Below are positions 55,373 to 63,961 of a stretch of DNA of 64,000 nucleotides, in pieces. The translations under genes and the position numbers were made by a program. Position 1 is the first letter of the stretch. Each line of letters starts with the position of its first letter. Location of the stretch: assembly GCF_006517435.1 (NCBI RefSeq), contig NZ_VHQG01000001.1, positions 844,207 through 908,206 of the forward strand. Direction: 5' to 3'. The stretch is from Schumannella soli (lineage in GTDB: Bacteria; Actinomycetota; Actinomycetes; Actinomycetales; Microbacteriaceae). The notes beneath the pieces were generated by a model. The model searched no databases. It worked only from the letters and a program-made list of their open reading frames with translations, and was not told the origin of the DNA.

Positions 55373-56761
55373 TCAGCCGTCCGAGTCGGAGGCGTTCGAC
55401 GAGGCGCCGGCGGAGGGCGTCGAACCCGGCTCGGCCGGACCGCCGCCCGGCTCCGCTCCGGCCGCGGCGGTGCTCAGCGCGGGCCCGGTCTTGAACAGGC
55501 GGATCCAGCTCTGGTCGGCGCGGCCGACCTGCTCGAGCGTGTAGCCGAGCCGCGCCACCGTGTCCTCGTCGGCGCCGGGCAGGGCGTAGGCGGTGCCGGT
55601 CGCGTCGATGATCGTGAGCAGCGGCGATCCCTGCGCGCCGCGGCCGCCGGCCAGCACGATCGCGCCGCGCCCGGCCGACACGGTGAGTGCGGCATCCGCG
55701 TCCTCGGTCGTCGCGGTGGTCGCGAGCACGGTGCGGGCGAGCCCGCGGGCGTCGTGCTGCAGCAGCGCGCACGGACGCGTGTCGCTCGACAGCGCAGCGA
55801 AGGTCGAGCTCGGCCAGTCAGCGCCGCCGACCGGTGCGGTGGCGTTGCGGATGTTCGCCACATCCGCCGAGGCGACCTCGAGCACGCGGTCGCCGCCGCG
55901 TCCGCTGCCGAGCTGGTAGAGCTGCCAGGCGAGCGGGCTCAGCACGCCGAAGGTGCCGTCTTCGAGCATGAGGAAGCGCTTGCTGACCGGCTGGCCGGTG
56001 ATGTGCACGACGTCGCCCACGCTGAGCGAGGTGCCGGCGACGGGGGTGCCCGCGTCGGTCGTGACGATCGCCTCGAGGTCGGCGCCCTCGGTGAACAGGT
56101 CGAGCCAGGCGGGGTCGACGGCGACCGGCGCGAAGGAGTCGATGCCGGCGGCCCGCAGCACCGCATCCGTCTGCTCGGGGTCGACCTTGAAGCGGGTGTC
56201 GTCGGCGACGACGTAGATCTGACCGCCCGACGAGACGACGACCGCATCCTTCGTGGCGCTCGCGGTCGAGCCGCCGATCCGCACCCGGTTGCCGCCGTCG
56301 TCGGCCACGCAGGCCGTCCATCCGTCGTTGATGAGCCGGTTCGCGGCGGGCAGCGTGTCGGGGGCGCCGACGATGCCGACGGGGGCGCCGAGCTTCACGC
56401 CGGCGAGCCGCGCCTGGGTCGTGGTGATGACCTTGAAGTCGGTGCTCGGGATGAGCAGCCGCGCCGACACCGAGTTGATCACCGGGTGCAGCACGTTCTT
56501 CGAGCTGACGTAGCGGGCGCCCGTGTCCTTGGCGATGATGAGCCGGTTGTTGCCCCAGTCGTTGGGCAGGCCCGGCTGCATCACGCCGTAGAACACGCCG
56601 GCGAGGATGACGGCGACGGTCAGCGCGATCGCGACGATGACGGCGCGCAGCGGCTTCGACGGCTCGAGCTCGCGTCCCCCGGGGGCGCCGGAGATGAACG
56701 CGGTGAGCAGGCGGCGGCGCGAGAAGTTCTGCGCCTCGATCAGATCGCTCTTGGTGGCCAC
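55373..56761 (-). CDS. eccB: Type VII secretion protein EccB
   Basis: Core component of the ESX membrane complex. The 462-residue product begins MATKSDLIEAQNFSRRRLLTAF, the EccB signature, and has one transmembrane helix at about 39-60. The rest is the extracytoplasmic EccB fold of repeated units, including VINSVSARLLI, SWIRLFKTG-type C-terminal residues and a Gly/Pro tail. It lies one base after eccD and two bases before the mycosin start, in one minus-strand operon. Confidence 0.93.
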   Translation of the reverse strand: MATKSDLIEAQNFSRRRLLTAFISGAPGGRELEPSKPLRAVIVAIALTVAVILAGVFYGVMQPGLPNDWGNNRLIIAKDTGARYVSSKNVLHPVINSVSARLLIPSTDFKVITTTQARLAGVKLGAPVGIVGAPDTLPAANRLINDGWTACVADDGGNRVRIGGSTASATKDAVVVSSGGQIYVVADDTRFKVDPEQTDAVLRAAGIDSFAPVAVDPAWLDLFTEGADLEAIVTTDAGTPVAGTSLSVGDVVHITGQPVSKRFLMLEDGTFGVLSPLAWQLYQLGSGRGGDRVLEVASADVANIRNATAPVGGADWPSSTFAALSSDTRPCALLQHDARGLARTVLATTATTEDADAALTVSAGRGAIVLAGGRGAQGSPLLTIIDATGTAYALPGADEDTVARLGYTLEQVGRADQSWIRLFKTGPALSTAAAGAEPGGGPAEPGSTPSAGASSNASDSDG

Positions 56762-56762
56762 G

Positions 56763-58118
56763 TCACGCCCAGGCGATTCCGGCGGCGATGACGCCGAGCG
56801 GCAGCAGGAGTCCGATCACGAGCACCTCGGCCGTGTCGGCGAGGCGGGTGAGGCGCATCCGCGCGCGCGGCGCGAGCAGCGTGAGGAAGATCACGATCAC
56901 GGTGACCGTCAGCAGCGCGACGAGCAGCACGAGCCGCAGGTCGGGCTGGGCGAGACTCGTGGTGACGCCGGTGATCGCGATGCCGGCGGTGCCGAGGGCC
57001 ATGAGCACGACGACCTCGGCGCGGGCGAAGCTCTGGCGCGCGGGCATCATGATGCCGATGAAGCCGAGCGCGCAGAGCGCGGCGCCGGCCGGGCTGGCGC
57101 CGGCGACGATCGGGGCGCCGACGAGCGCGGCGAGCCCGAGCGCGAGGCGCAGCGCGACGAGCACGCGGTGGCCGGCGGCGGCGCGGGCGCGCACCTGCTC
57201 GGTATCGATCGGGTCGGGGTCGTCGAAGATCTCCTGGTCGCTCTGCGGTGAGATCACCCGGATGCGCGTCGACGTCATCGCGAGCCAGGGCAGCGCGTTC
57301 GCGAGGGTGATCACGACCGCGACCATCAGGGCGTAGGCGCTCTGCTGGCTGCCGGGCATGAGCCCGGCGATGCCGCCCGTGATGCCGATGGCGCCGCCGA
57401 GCACGAGCGGCACGAGCAGGATCGCGCGGGATGCGGGGTTCAGCAGCAGCGCGATGCCGCCGGCGACGACGGCGCCGGCTCCGGCGGCGGCGAGCGGCCA
57501 GCCGTACAGTCCGTCGCCGGACGGAGTCAGCAGGTAGCCGGTGAGCGCGGCGAACGCGGCGGCGGCGAGCGCGAGGCCGCGCCCGGTCTCGGCCTGGCCG
57601 AGCCGCTCGATGACGGCGGCGGAGGCGAGCAGCAGCACGGTTCCGGCACCGGCGATGATCGCGCGCAGCAGCGCCGAGGGCCCGTCGCCGCCGCCGGCGA
57701 GCAGCAGCACGGCGCAGATGCCGAGCAGCGTGAGGCTCGCGGCGAGGGCGGTGCGGGCGTTGTCCTTGGGGGTCCACGGCCGGTTCTGCTCGCCGGTCGC
57801 GTCGATCACGGCCTCGACGATGTCGTCGTAGACGCGGGGCTCGGCCAGCTGCACGCCGCGCGCGAGCGTCAGCAGCTCGCCGTCGAGCACGCCCTGCTCG
57901 GCGGCGCCGCGGCTCGGGTCGAGGCGGGTGCCATCCGCCCGCTGCAGGGCGTAGCCGGTGTGCGTCATGGTCGCATCCAGCACGCCGAGGCCGCGCGCGA
58001 AGCCGGGCATCAGCTCGACGAGGGGCAGCTGGGCGGGCACGCCGACATCGAGCCGCCGACCCTCGCTCTGGATCGACACCCTCAGCAGTGCCCGTGACGT
58101 GCTCACGGTCGTACTCAC
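56763..58118 (-). CDS. eccD: Type VII secretion integral membrane protein EccD
   Basis: Membrane channel component of ESX systems. The 451-residue product has an N-terminal ubiquitin-like (YukD-like) domain (about 1-100, LLRVSIQSEGRRLDVGVPAQ) and about eleven transmembrane helices after residue 125, with an acidic loop (DDPDPIDTEQ). GTG 58118 is chosen because AGGAG lies six bases upstream; ATG codons at 58133 and 58142 are alternatives. It is the first gene of eccD-eccB-mycP. EccC and EccE are not found in the window. Confidence 0.9.
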   Translation of the reverse strand: MSTTVSTSRALLRVSIQSEGRRLDVGVPAQLPLVELMPGFARGLGVLDATMTHTGYALQRADGTRLDPSRGAAEQGVLDGELLTLARGVQLAEPRVYDDIVEAVIDATGEQNRPWTPKDNARTALAASLTLLGICAVLLLAGGGDGPSALLRAIIAGAGTVLLLASAAVIERLGQAETGRGLALAAAAFAALTGYLLTPSGDGLYGWPLAAAGAGAVVAGGIALLLNPASRAILLVPLVLGGAIGITGGIAGLMPGSQQSAYALMVAVVITLANALPWLAMTSTRIRVISPQSDQEIFDDPDPIDTEQVRARAAAGHRVLVALRLALGLAALVGAPIVAGASPAGAALCALGFIGIMMPARQSFARAEVVVLMALGTAGIAITGVTTSLAQPDLRLVLLVALLTVTVIVIFLTLLAPRARMRLTRLADTAEVLVIGLLLPLGVIAAGIAWA

Positions 58119-58290
58119 GCGTGCTCCTGCCATCGTGCGCATCCGCGCAGCTGACGCATTCCCGGTCAGCCTAATCATCCTCAGAGAACGAAGGGCTCCC
58201 GGGTCAGGTTGTTCGTGAGTTTTTCCCGAGTGGATGCGCGGCTCGGCCGATCGACGGACCAGCTGCGCGCAGCGCGTCCGCTTCGCCTGC

Positions 58291-59324
58291 TCGGGGGTCG
58301 AGATCGGCGTCATCGACTCGGCGATCAACCCCGACCTCGCGGTCTTCCAGGGAGCCGACCTCACGGTGCACGAGCCGGCCTTCTGCGGTGGGCCGGCAGC
58401 GACGACGACCGCCACCACGGACTCGGTTCACGGGTCGGATGTGACCGCGCTTCTGGTCGGCAATGGAACCGGGCCGGGCGCCGTCCGCGGCGCGGCTCCT
58501 GGTGCTGCTGTGACCTTCTACGGAATCGATGCGGGCTCTGAGGCCGGCTCGAGCAGCTCCTGCAACACGGAGATCGGCGGGCGCACCTACTCGGCTATCG
58601 GCAGAGCGATCCGTCAGGCCGTCGCTGACGGCAACCGCGTGATCTCGATCTCGCTGGTGAGCTCGGCGCAGAACGACGGCGACATCCACGCCGTGACCCA
58701 GGCGCTCGCGCGCGGGATCGTGATCGTCGCGGGCGGCGAGAACTCGACGATCGAGACGACGAGCCCGTTCCCCCATCGGGCGAACGGCGTCGTGAGCGTT
58801 AACGCGATCAAGGAAGACGGATCCCTGCAGACGCAGGGCGGGGGCGGCGTCGCCGCGTTCCGGTCGACGACCGTCGTCGCAGGAGGATGGGGCTTCTCGT
58901 CGCAGGCGGCGGTCAAGCCCGCGATCGCGTGGGGCGACAACGCGGTGCGCATCGCCGGATCGTCGCTGGCGAGGATCACGAGCTGCTGCGGTCGGACGAC
59001 GGCTACGGCTACGGAACCGCGTCGGTGACGCACATGCTCCGCGTCGACCCGACTCGGTACCCGGACGAGAATCCACTGATGGACGAACCCGATCACCTGG
59101 GTCAGCCGACGAAGGCGGATGTCGCGGCCGAAGTGAAGACGGACCATGAGGCTCAGGCCAGCCCAGAGTCGGGGCGCTCCGACGGTGCCGAGCAGCCAGG
59201 GACGACGTCGCCGATCCCGACAGAGCTCATCGCTCTCGGAGCAGTCGGCGGTCTCATCGTGATCGCCGGGGTGATCGTGCTGATCGTGCTGCTCTCCCGG
59301 CGGCGTCCCTCGACCAGGGGGTAG
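58291..59324 (+). pseudogene. Degraded mycosin copy
   Basis: Broken homologue of the intact mycosin at 60728-61999. It begins abruptly at GVEIGVIDSAIN, so the signal peptide and N-terminal part are missing and no good start is seen. The frame runs through the catalytic Asp, His (SVHGSDVTALL) and GSSLA up to about 58972, where 34 codons of the intact gene (TPLVAGMVAL through TGTD) are lost, a net deletion of about 100 bases that shifts the frame. The rest, from DHELLRSDDGYGYG to the last membrane helix (IALGAVGGLIVIAGVIVLIVLL), continues in the second frame to the stop at 59324. It looks like a decaying tandem duplicate. Confidence 0.88.
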
Positions 59325-59353
59325 CCGGTGGGTGAATCCCCGGTTCCGAGGTC

Positions 59354-59419
59354 TTGTCGATAATGCGGTGAGCGCATAGCCTTGCGTCATCCGTGTTGCC
59401 AAGACCCCCCTTTCGGGGG
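59354..59419 (+). promoter_or_regulatory. Promoter and leader hairpin of the WXG100 operon
   Basis: TTGTCG (59354-59359) and TAGCCT (59377-59382) are 17 bp apart. The leader then has a hairpin CCCCC-TTTC-GGGGG (about 59405-59419) without a T-run, about 40 bases before the GTG at 59461; it could stabilise the mRNA or act as an attenuator. Confidence 0.5.
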
Positions 59420-59460
59420 CAGAGCAGCATGTCGACACCATCTCAGACAAGGGGAATGCT

Positions 59461-59775
59461 GTGGCAGATGTCATCGCGGCCGAAGAAGGCGCACTCAAGC
59501 GCGGAGCCCAGGCGGTCGGCACCGCCAAGGCCGGTATCGACCAGGAGGTGAAGAAGCTCCGTGGCGAGATCGAGCAGGTCTCCGGCTACTGGTCGGGCAG
59601 CGCCGCCGTCGCGTTCAACCAGCTCCTCACCCGCTGGGACAACGAGACCAGCAAGCTCAACAACGTGCTGATCACCCTCGAAGACGCCCTCGGCGGCACC
59701 GAGAAGGACCAGAACGCCACCGAAGAGTCGCACAAGCAGACCATCTCGGGCCTCGGCTCGCTGATGGGCGCCTGA
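59461..59775 (+). CDS. WXG100 family ESX protein (pair 1, first member)
   Basis: Small helical-hairpin protein exported as a dimer by type VII secretion. The 104-residue product has the WSG turn (SGYWSGSAAVAF, about 41-52) between two long helices and ends EESHKQTISGLGSLMGA. It has no YxxxD signal, so export would rely on its partner. The start is GTG 59461 behind AAGGGGA. It pairs with the next gene, and its C-terminus is nearly the same as that of the WXG100 protein at 63333. Confidence 0.9.
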   Translation: MADVIAAEEGALKRGAQAVGTAKAGIDQEVKKLRGEIEQVSGYWSGSAAVAFNQLLTRWDNETSKLNNVLITLEDALGGTEKDQNATEESHKQTISGLGSLMGA

Positions 59776-59810
59776 GACACCGGCTGAGCCAGGAAAGGTA
59801 AGGGATCCCC

Positions 59811-60101
59811 ATGGAAAGCATGTCCGTCAAGCCCGCCCAGGTCGTCGCCCTCTCGGGCCAGATCCGCGGTGGCGCCTCCGGCATCCAGTCGAAGCTCGAC
59901 GACCTCGACAGCGAGGTCGGCAAGCTGCGCGGCTCGTGGAGCGGCTCCGCTCAGCAGGCCTACGACGAGGCCCAGCGCAAGTGGACCCAGTCGGTCAACG
60001 AGCTCAACAGCCTCCTGCAGCAGATCGCCGGCAAGACCGAGGAGATCGCGCAGCAGTACACCCAGAGCGACAACTCGTCGGCCGGCCGCTTCTCGGTCTG
60101 A
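59811..60101 (+). CDS. WXG100 family ESX protein (pair 1, second member)
   Basis: Partner WXG100 protein. The 96-residue product has the WSG turn (RGSWSGSAQQAYDEA, about 41-54) and a C-terminal YTQSD (about residues 83-87), matching the YxxxD/E type VII export signal. ATG 59811 follows AGGAAAGGTAAGG; ATG 59820 is also possible. It probably forms the exported heterodimer with the preceding protein. Confidence 0.9.
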   Translation: MESMSVKPAQVVALSGQIRGGASGIQSKLDDLDSEVGKLRGSWSGSAQQAYDEAQRKWTQSVNELNSLLQQIAGKTEEIAQQYTQSDNSSAGRFSV

Positions 60102-60198
60102 CCTGATTCGCCGCGCTGCGGGCCGTCGCCATCCGGCGGCGGCCCGTTCGCGCGGCATCATCGTCTCCATCCGCCCGCTCACACCGAAGGCTCCGCAC

Positions 60199-60624
60199 AT
60201 GGCCGCGTCCAACATCGCGCTCGACCTCGAGACCTTGCTCTACAACCTGCGCAAGCTGACGCTCTCGAGCCAAGGGATCTCGACCGGTCAGGACGTCATC
60301 GACACCATCAGCGGCAGCAACGGCGTGAAGGACGAGAAGCGGTTCCACTCCTGGCTCACCTCGGCAGTGCAGGCGGTGGCCACGACCACCGACACGCTGC
60401 GCGCCGATCTGACGGTGAACTCCGACGCCCTGCGCGAGGCGGCGAAGCAGCTACTCGAGCAGAATCGGATCTCGGCCGACGAGTCGAAGAAGTTCCTCGC
60501 CATGCTCGACGCCGCGGCAGCGCGGCCGTCCCCCGCTTCCGGTGAGGGCACAGCATCGAACGCTGACGGGACCGATGCGGACTCGACCGCCGACGACAAG
60601 GCCGACGCCGCTGGCGTCAGCTGA
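60199..60624 (+). CDS. Helical protein of unknown function in ESX cluster
   Basis: I do not recognise the family. The 141-residue product is mainly helical (about 1-110) with a WXG100/EspC-like length but no WxG motif. It opens MAASNIALDLETLLYNLRKL and ends in an acidic, disordered tail (SNADGTDADSTADDK). ATG 60199 is chosen by position after the WXG100 pair; the ribosome binding site (GAAGG) is weak. Being between a WXG100 pair and a mycosin suggests an accessory or secreted ESX protein. Confidence 0.65.
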   Translation: MAASNIALDLETLLYNLRKLTLSSQGISTGQDVIDTISGSNGVKDEKRFHSWLTSAVQAVATTTDTLRADLTVNSDALREAAKQLLEQNRISADESKKFLAMLDAAAARPSPASGEGTASNADGTDADSTADDKADAAGVS

Positions 60625-60727
60625 CTGGCGGGCGCATCCAGTGAGATCGGAACGGGGGCTCGCGTCAGCCTGGCGCCGACCTGTCAGGGCGACGGCTGGG
60701 CGAGCGCGTCACCTCGGCAGGATCGGC

Positions 60728-61999
60728 GTGAGGCGTGCGATAGCAGTATCGGCCGCCGGTGCAGTGCTCGTGATCGGCGGCCCCGTACCGGCAGCATTCG
60801 CCGACGACGGCAACTGGTGGTTCGAGAAGTACAGCATCCCCGCGGCGCAGGCGTCGGGGATCACCGGCGCGGGCGTGAAGGTGGCCGTCATCGACAACGG
60901 GATCAATTCCGACCTGGCTGTCTTCCAGGGGACACATCTCGACGTGCACGAACCCGATGTCTGCGGAGCTCCCGCGGCATCGACTGAAGCGACCGCGTCG
61001 ACGGTGCACGGCTCCGACGTGACCGCCCTGCTCATCGGCAACGGCACCGGACCCGGCTCGGTGCGCGGCATCGCCCCCGATGTCGATCTCGATTTCTACT
61101 CCGTCGGCCCTGCCGATTCGGGATGCCGGAAGAAGATCGACGGCCGGGACTACACCAATCTCGGCCTCGCCATCCGGCAGGCCGTCGCGGATGGGAATCG
61201 GATCATCTCGATCTCGCAGGGCTCGGTGAACCAGTACGACGGCGATGTCTACTCGATCACCCAGGCGCTGGCTCGCGGGGTGATCATCGTCGCAGCCAAT
61301 CCGAACGTCGCCGGGCGCGCTTCGGGTGACTTCCCCGAACGCGCCAACGGCGTCGTCAGCGTGAACGCGTTCAAGCAGGACGGCTCGCTGCAGACTCAGG
61401 ACGACGGCACCGAGGTCGCATTCGACTACACGACGGTGGTCGCAGCAGGGTGGAGCTTCTCGTCGCAGGCCGCGGTCACACCGACCCTGTCGTGGGGCGA
61501 CAATTCGGTGCGCCTCGGCGGCAGCTCGCTCGCGACGCCCCTCGTCGCGGGGATGGTGGCGCTCGTCGCTCAGAAGTACCCGAAGGCGACAGGGAACCAG
61601 CTGCTTCAATCGCTCATCCGCAACACCGGCACCGACGACCATGAGCTGCGCCGGTCGTCGAACGGTTATGGCTACGGCGCCGCATCGGCGACGCGGATGC
61701 TGCGTGTCGATCCGACTCAGTACGCCGACGAGAACCCGCTGATGGACGAGCCGAACCATTCCGGCGTTCCCACCGAGGACGACGTCGCGCAGGAGAAGGC
61801 CTCGCTCGTCGGGGGCGGTGATGCGGGATCCGACAGTTCTCATTCCGCTGAACCGTCCAAGAGCGGAACTCTCACGCCGATCGGGATCGGCCTCGTCGTG
61901 GTGGGAGTGCTCGGCGGACTGGTGCTCGTCGCCGGTGTGGTCGTCGTGATCGTCGTGCTGTCGCGTCGCGGCAGCGCATCTGGAGGAGGAACGAGATGA
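60728..61999 (+). CDS. mycP: Mycosin-like subtilisin protease (S8), copy 2
   Basis: Second intact type VII secretion subtilisin. GTG 60728 lies five bases after GGCAGGA and gives a clean signal peptide (MRRAIAVSAAGAVLVIGG, cleavage probably near AFADD), so the longer frame upstream is not used. In the 423-residue product the catalytic Asp is in VAVIDNGIN, His in STVHGSDVTALL and Ser in GGSSLATPLVAG. A C-terminal membrane helix (GIGLVVVGVLGGLVLVAGVV) anchors it. It differs from copy 1 at 53.9 kb in sequence and orientation, and is the parent-type of the degraded copy at 58.3 kb. It overlaps the next gene by 4 bp. Confidence 0.9.
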   Translation: MRRAIAVSAAGAVLVIGGPVPAAFADDGNWWFEKYSIPAAQASGITGAGVKVAVIDNGINSDLAVFQGTHLDVHEPDVCGAPAASTEATASTVHGSDVTALLIGNGTGPGSVRGIAPDVDLDFYSVGPADSGCRKKIDGRDYTNLGLAIRQAVADGNRIISISQGSVNQYDGDVYSITQALARGVIIVAANPNVAGRASGDFPERANGVVSVNAFKQDGSLQTQDDGTEVAFDYTTVVAAGWSFSSQAAVTPTLSWGDNSVRLGGSSLATPLVAGMVALVAQKYPKATGNQLLQSLIRNTGTDDHELRRSSNGYGYGAASATRMLRVDPTQYADENPLMDEPNHSGVPTEDDVAQEKASLVGGGDAGSDSSHSAEPSKSGTLTPIGIGLVVVGVLGGLVLVAGVVVVIVVLSRRGSASGGGTR

Positions 62000-63333
62000 C
62001 GGGCGAATACGAGAAGCAGCTCATCGCGCTGGCGGACCGGAGCCGCGACTGGAGCGTGGCCGGAACGGCCGCACTCGCCAGTCAGCTCGAGGCGCTGATG
62101 CCCATCGTCGACACCCTCAGCGATCCCAGTCAGCACGGGCTGAAGGGAGAGTCGTCGACCGCGGCCACCGCGAGTCTTCTCCGCATCTACAAGACCGCGG
62201 AGAAGCTGCTCGACGACCTCGGCGTCGTCGACACGAACGTCGGCACGGCGAACGATGCGAGAAAGGCTGCAGAGAAGGCGCTCAGAGAGTTGCCGGATGG
62301 CGAGATGAGCTCGACCGTCACCGGCATCGTGCGCGGTGTCGAGATCGGGACTGCGATCCACTTCGGCCCCATCACCGTCATCGCCGGCGAGGCGGCGATC
62401 GGCGCGATCAACAGCTGGATGAGCAGTCAACGGGAAGCGGCTGCTCGCGCTGCGGTCGATGCGGCGAGCAGCACGATCGATCAGGCGACGGCGGATCAGG
62501 TGAACGGCCAGGAATGGCAGGATCCGCGCGACAGGGTGATCGACGACGGCACGACGGACGGGTCGACATCGTCCTCCACGAACACGCGCGGACCGAACGG
62601 CAGCACGACAGGTTCGTCGGCGAGCGGCAGCGGCGCGAAGCCGGCGTATCCCACCGCGACCGATGTCGGCAGCGCGAAGCCGGGCTCGCTCATCGATCAC
62701 ACCGTCGGCTCCGGCGACGGCTCGTGGACCGGCCCGACGACGCTGCAGCCCCCCGTGACGGCTGATGGCTCGCTCGGCGGCGGATCGACCACGATCGGCA
62801 GCGGGCTCGGCGGCGGGCTGGGCGGCGGTCTCGGCGGGGGTCTGGGCGGCGGGCTCGGCGGCGCTGCGCTCGGCGGCGGCCTCGGCGCCGCGGCGGCGCT
62901 CGGCGCGGGCAAGCTCGCGGGCCTCGGCGGTGCGGCGGCCGGTCGCCTCGCCGGTCTCGGCGGCGGCGGAGTCAGCGGCGTCATGGGCGGCGCCGGGGCC
63001 GGTGCCGGTGGTCGGGGCGTCGGCGGCGGACGCGGCGGCGCCGGCGCGACCGCCGACTCCGGGCGCGGGCTCATGGGCGGCAGCACCCGCGGCAGTGCGG
63101 GAGCGGCCGGTGGCGCAGCGGGTGCGGCCGGCGAGGGCCGCGGCGGCGCGACCAACAACATGATGGGCGGCGGCGGAGCCGGCGGCGGCGGATCGAACGG
63201 CAAGAAGTCCGGCCGCGGCATGGGCGGCCCGCTCGCCCCGAAGATCGATGAAGATGAGGATGCGACGCCGCGGTCGGCGTCCGCCGGCGCCGGGGGACGC
63301 GCGTCGGGTGACGATGAGGGAGCACTGAGCTGA
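61996..63333 (+). CDS. ESX-substrate-like protein with Gly-rich tail
   Basis: Probably secreted by the type VII system. The 445-residue product has a helical N-terminal region (1-170) with YKTAE at about 65-69, a match to the YxxxD/E export signal. A disordered Ser/Thr/Gly region follows. The C-terminal half is Gly-rich, with five GLGG repeats (from about residue 270) and AGGA-type stretches, and ends acidic. Overall layout recalls EspB-type ESX substrates (PE/PPE-like helices plus disordered tail), but no domain is certain. ATG 61996 overlaps the mycosin stop; its own stop overlaps the next ATG by one base. Confidence 0.7.
   Translation: MTGEYEKQLIALADRSRDWSVAGTAALASQLEALMPIVDTLSDPSQHGLKGESSTAATASLLRIYKTAEKLLDDLGVVDTNVGTANDARKAAEKALRELPDGEMSSTVTGIVRGVEIGTAIHFGPITVIAGEAAIGAINSWMSSQREAAARAAVDAASSTIDQATADQVNGQEWQDPRDRVIDDGTTDGSTSSSTNTRGPNGSTTGSSASGSGAKPAYPTATDVGSAKPGSLIDHTVGSGDGSWTGPTTLQPPVTADGSLGGGSTTIGSGLGGGLGGGLGGGLGGGLGGAALGGGLGAAAALGAGKLAGLGGAAAGRLAGLGGGGVSGVMGGAGAGAGGRGVGGGRGGAGATADSGRGLMGGSTRGSAGAAGGAAGAAGEGRGGATNNMMGGGGAGGGGSNGKKSGRGMGGPLAPKIDEDEDATPRSASAGAGGRASGDDEGALS
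62803..62862 (+). repeat. Five 12-bp tandem repeats encoding GLGG
   Basis: Five consecutive degenerate 12-bp units (consensus GGGCTCGGCGGC) encode five GLGG units. A unit-number change keeps the frame, so length may vary between strains. Confidence 0.85.
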
Positions 63334-63650
63334 TGGCCGACAAGATCTCCGCCACCGAGGGGGCGCTGCGCGACGGAGCCGAGGCCGCCCGCCGCGCGCA
63401 CGACGACGTCACCGCGACCGTGCGTCGCATCCAGGGCCACCTCGACACCCTGCAGGGCGCCTGGGTCGGCGACGCCGCCAAGTCGCACGACCAGCTCATG
63501 CAGCGGTGGAACGCCGACGTGCAGAAGCTGCAGAACACCCTCGCGCACTTCGAGGAGTCGCTGCGCGCCACCGAGCGCGACCAGGCGGCGACCGAGGAGT
63601 CGCACCAGCAGACCATCAAGGGGCTCGGCAGCCTCATGGGAGGACAGTGA
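63333..63650 (+). CDS. WXG100 family ESX protein (pair 2, first member)
   Basis: Paralogue of the protein at 59461. The 105-residue product has the WVG turn (QGAWVGDAAKSHDQ, about 42-55) and ends EESHQQTIKGLGSLMGGQ, matching the other pair's first member almost exactly at the C-terminus. No YxxxD signal is seen. ATG 63333 overlaps the previous stop by one base (TGATG) and its own stop overlaps the next ATG. Confidence 0.9.
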   Translation: MADKISATEGALRDGAEAARRAHDDVTATVRRIQGHLDTLQGAWVGDAAKSHDQLMQRWNADVQKLQNTLAHFEESLRATERDQAATEESHQQTIKGLGSLMGGQ

Positions 63651-63961
63651 TGAGCGACATCGCCAACGGCAGCTTCTCGGTCACCCCCGAGACCCTGCGC
63701 GAGGTCGCGGCCTCGCTCGGTCAGGAGAGCCGTCACCTCGCCGGCGTGCTCGGCGACCTCGAACAGCGCGTGCGCGCGCTCGAGGCGAACTGGGATGGCG
63801 CGGCACGTCAGGCGTACACCGAGGCGCAGCGCAGCTGGTCGGTCTCGATCAACGACATGACGAGCATCCTCGGCCAGATCGGCCGGAGCACCGAGGCAAT
63901 CGCCGCCGGATACGTCTCCAGCGACAAGTCGTCGGCGAAGCGCTTCACCGAGCAGGGATGA
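63650..63961 (+). CDS. WXG100 family ESX protein (pair 2, second member)
   Basis: Paralogue of the protein at 59811. The 103-residue product has a WDG turn (EANWDGAARQAYTEA, about 46-60) and a C-terminal YVSSD (about residues 88-92), the YxxxD/E type VII export signal. ATG 63650 overlaps the preceding stop by one base. It completes the second candidate heterodimer. The window ends 39 bp later. Confidence 0.9.
   Translation: MSDIANGSFSVTPETLREVAASLGQESRHLAGVLGDLEQRVRALEANWDGAARQAYTEAQRSWSVSINDMTSILGQIGRSTEAIAAGYVSSDKSSAKRFTEQG

Noticed and set aside
58234-59028. The degraded mycosin read as a normal gene
   Set aside because: It lacks a signal peptide and a proper start, is frameshifted, and has lost 34 codons found in its close relative.
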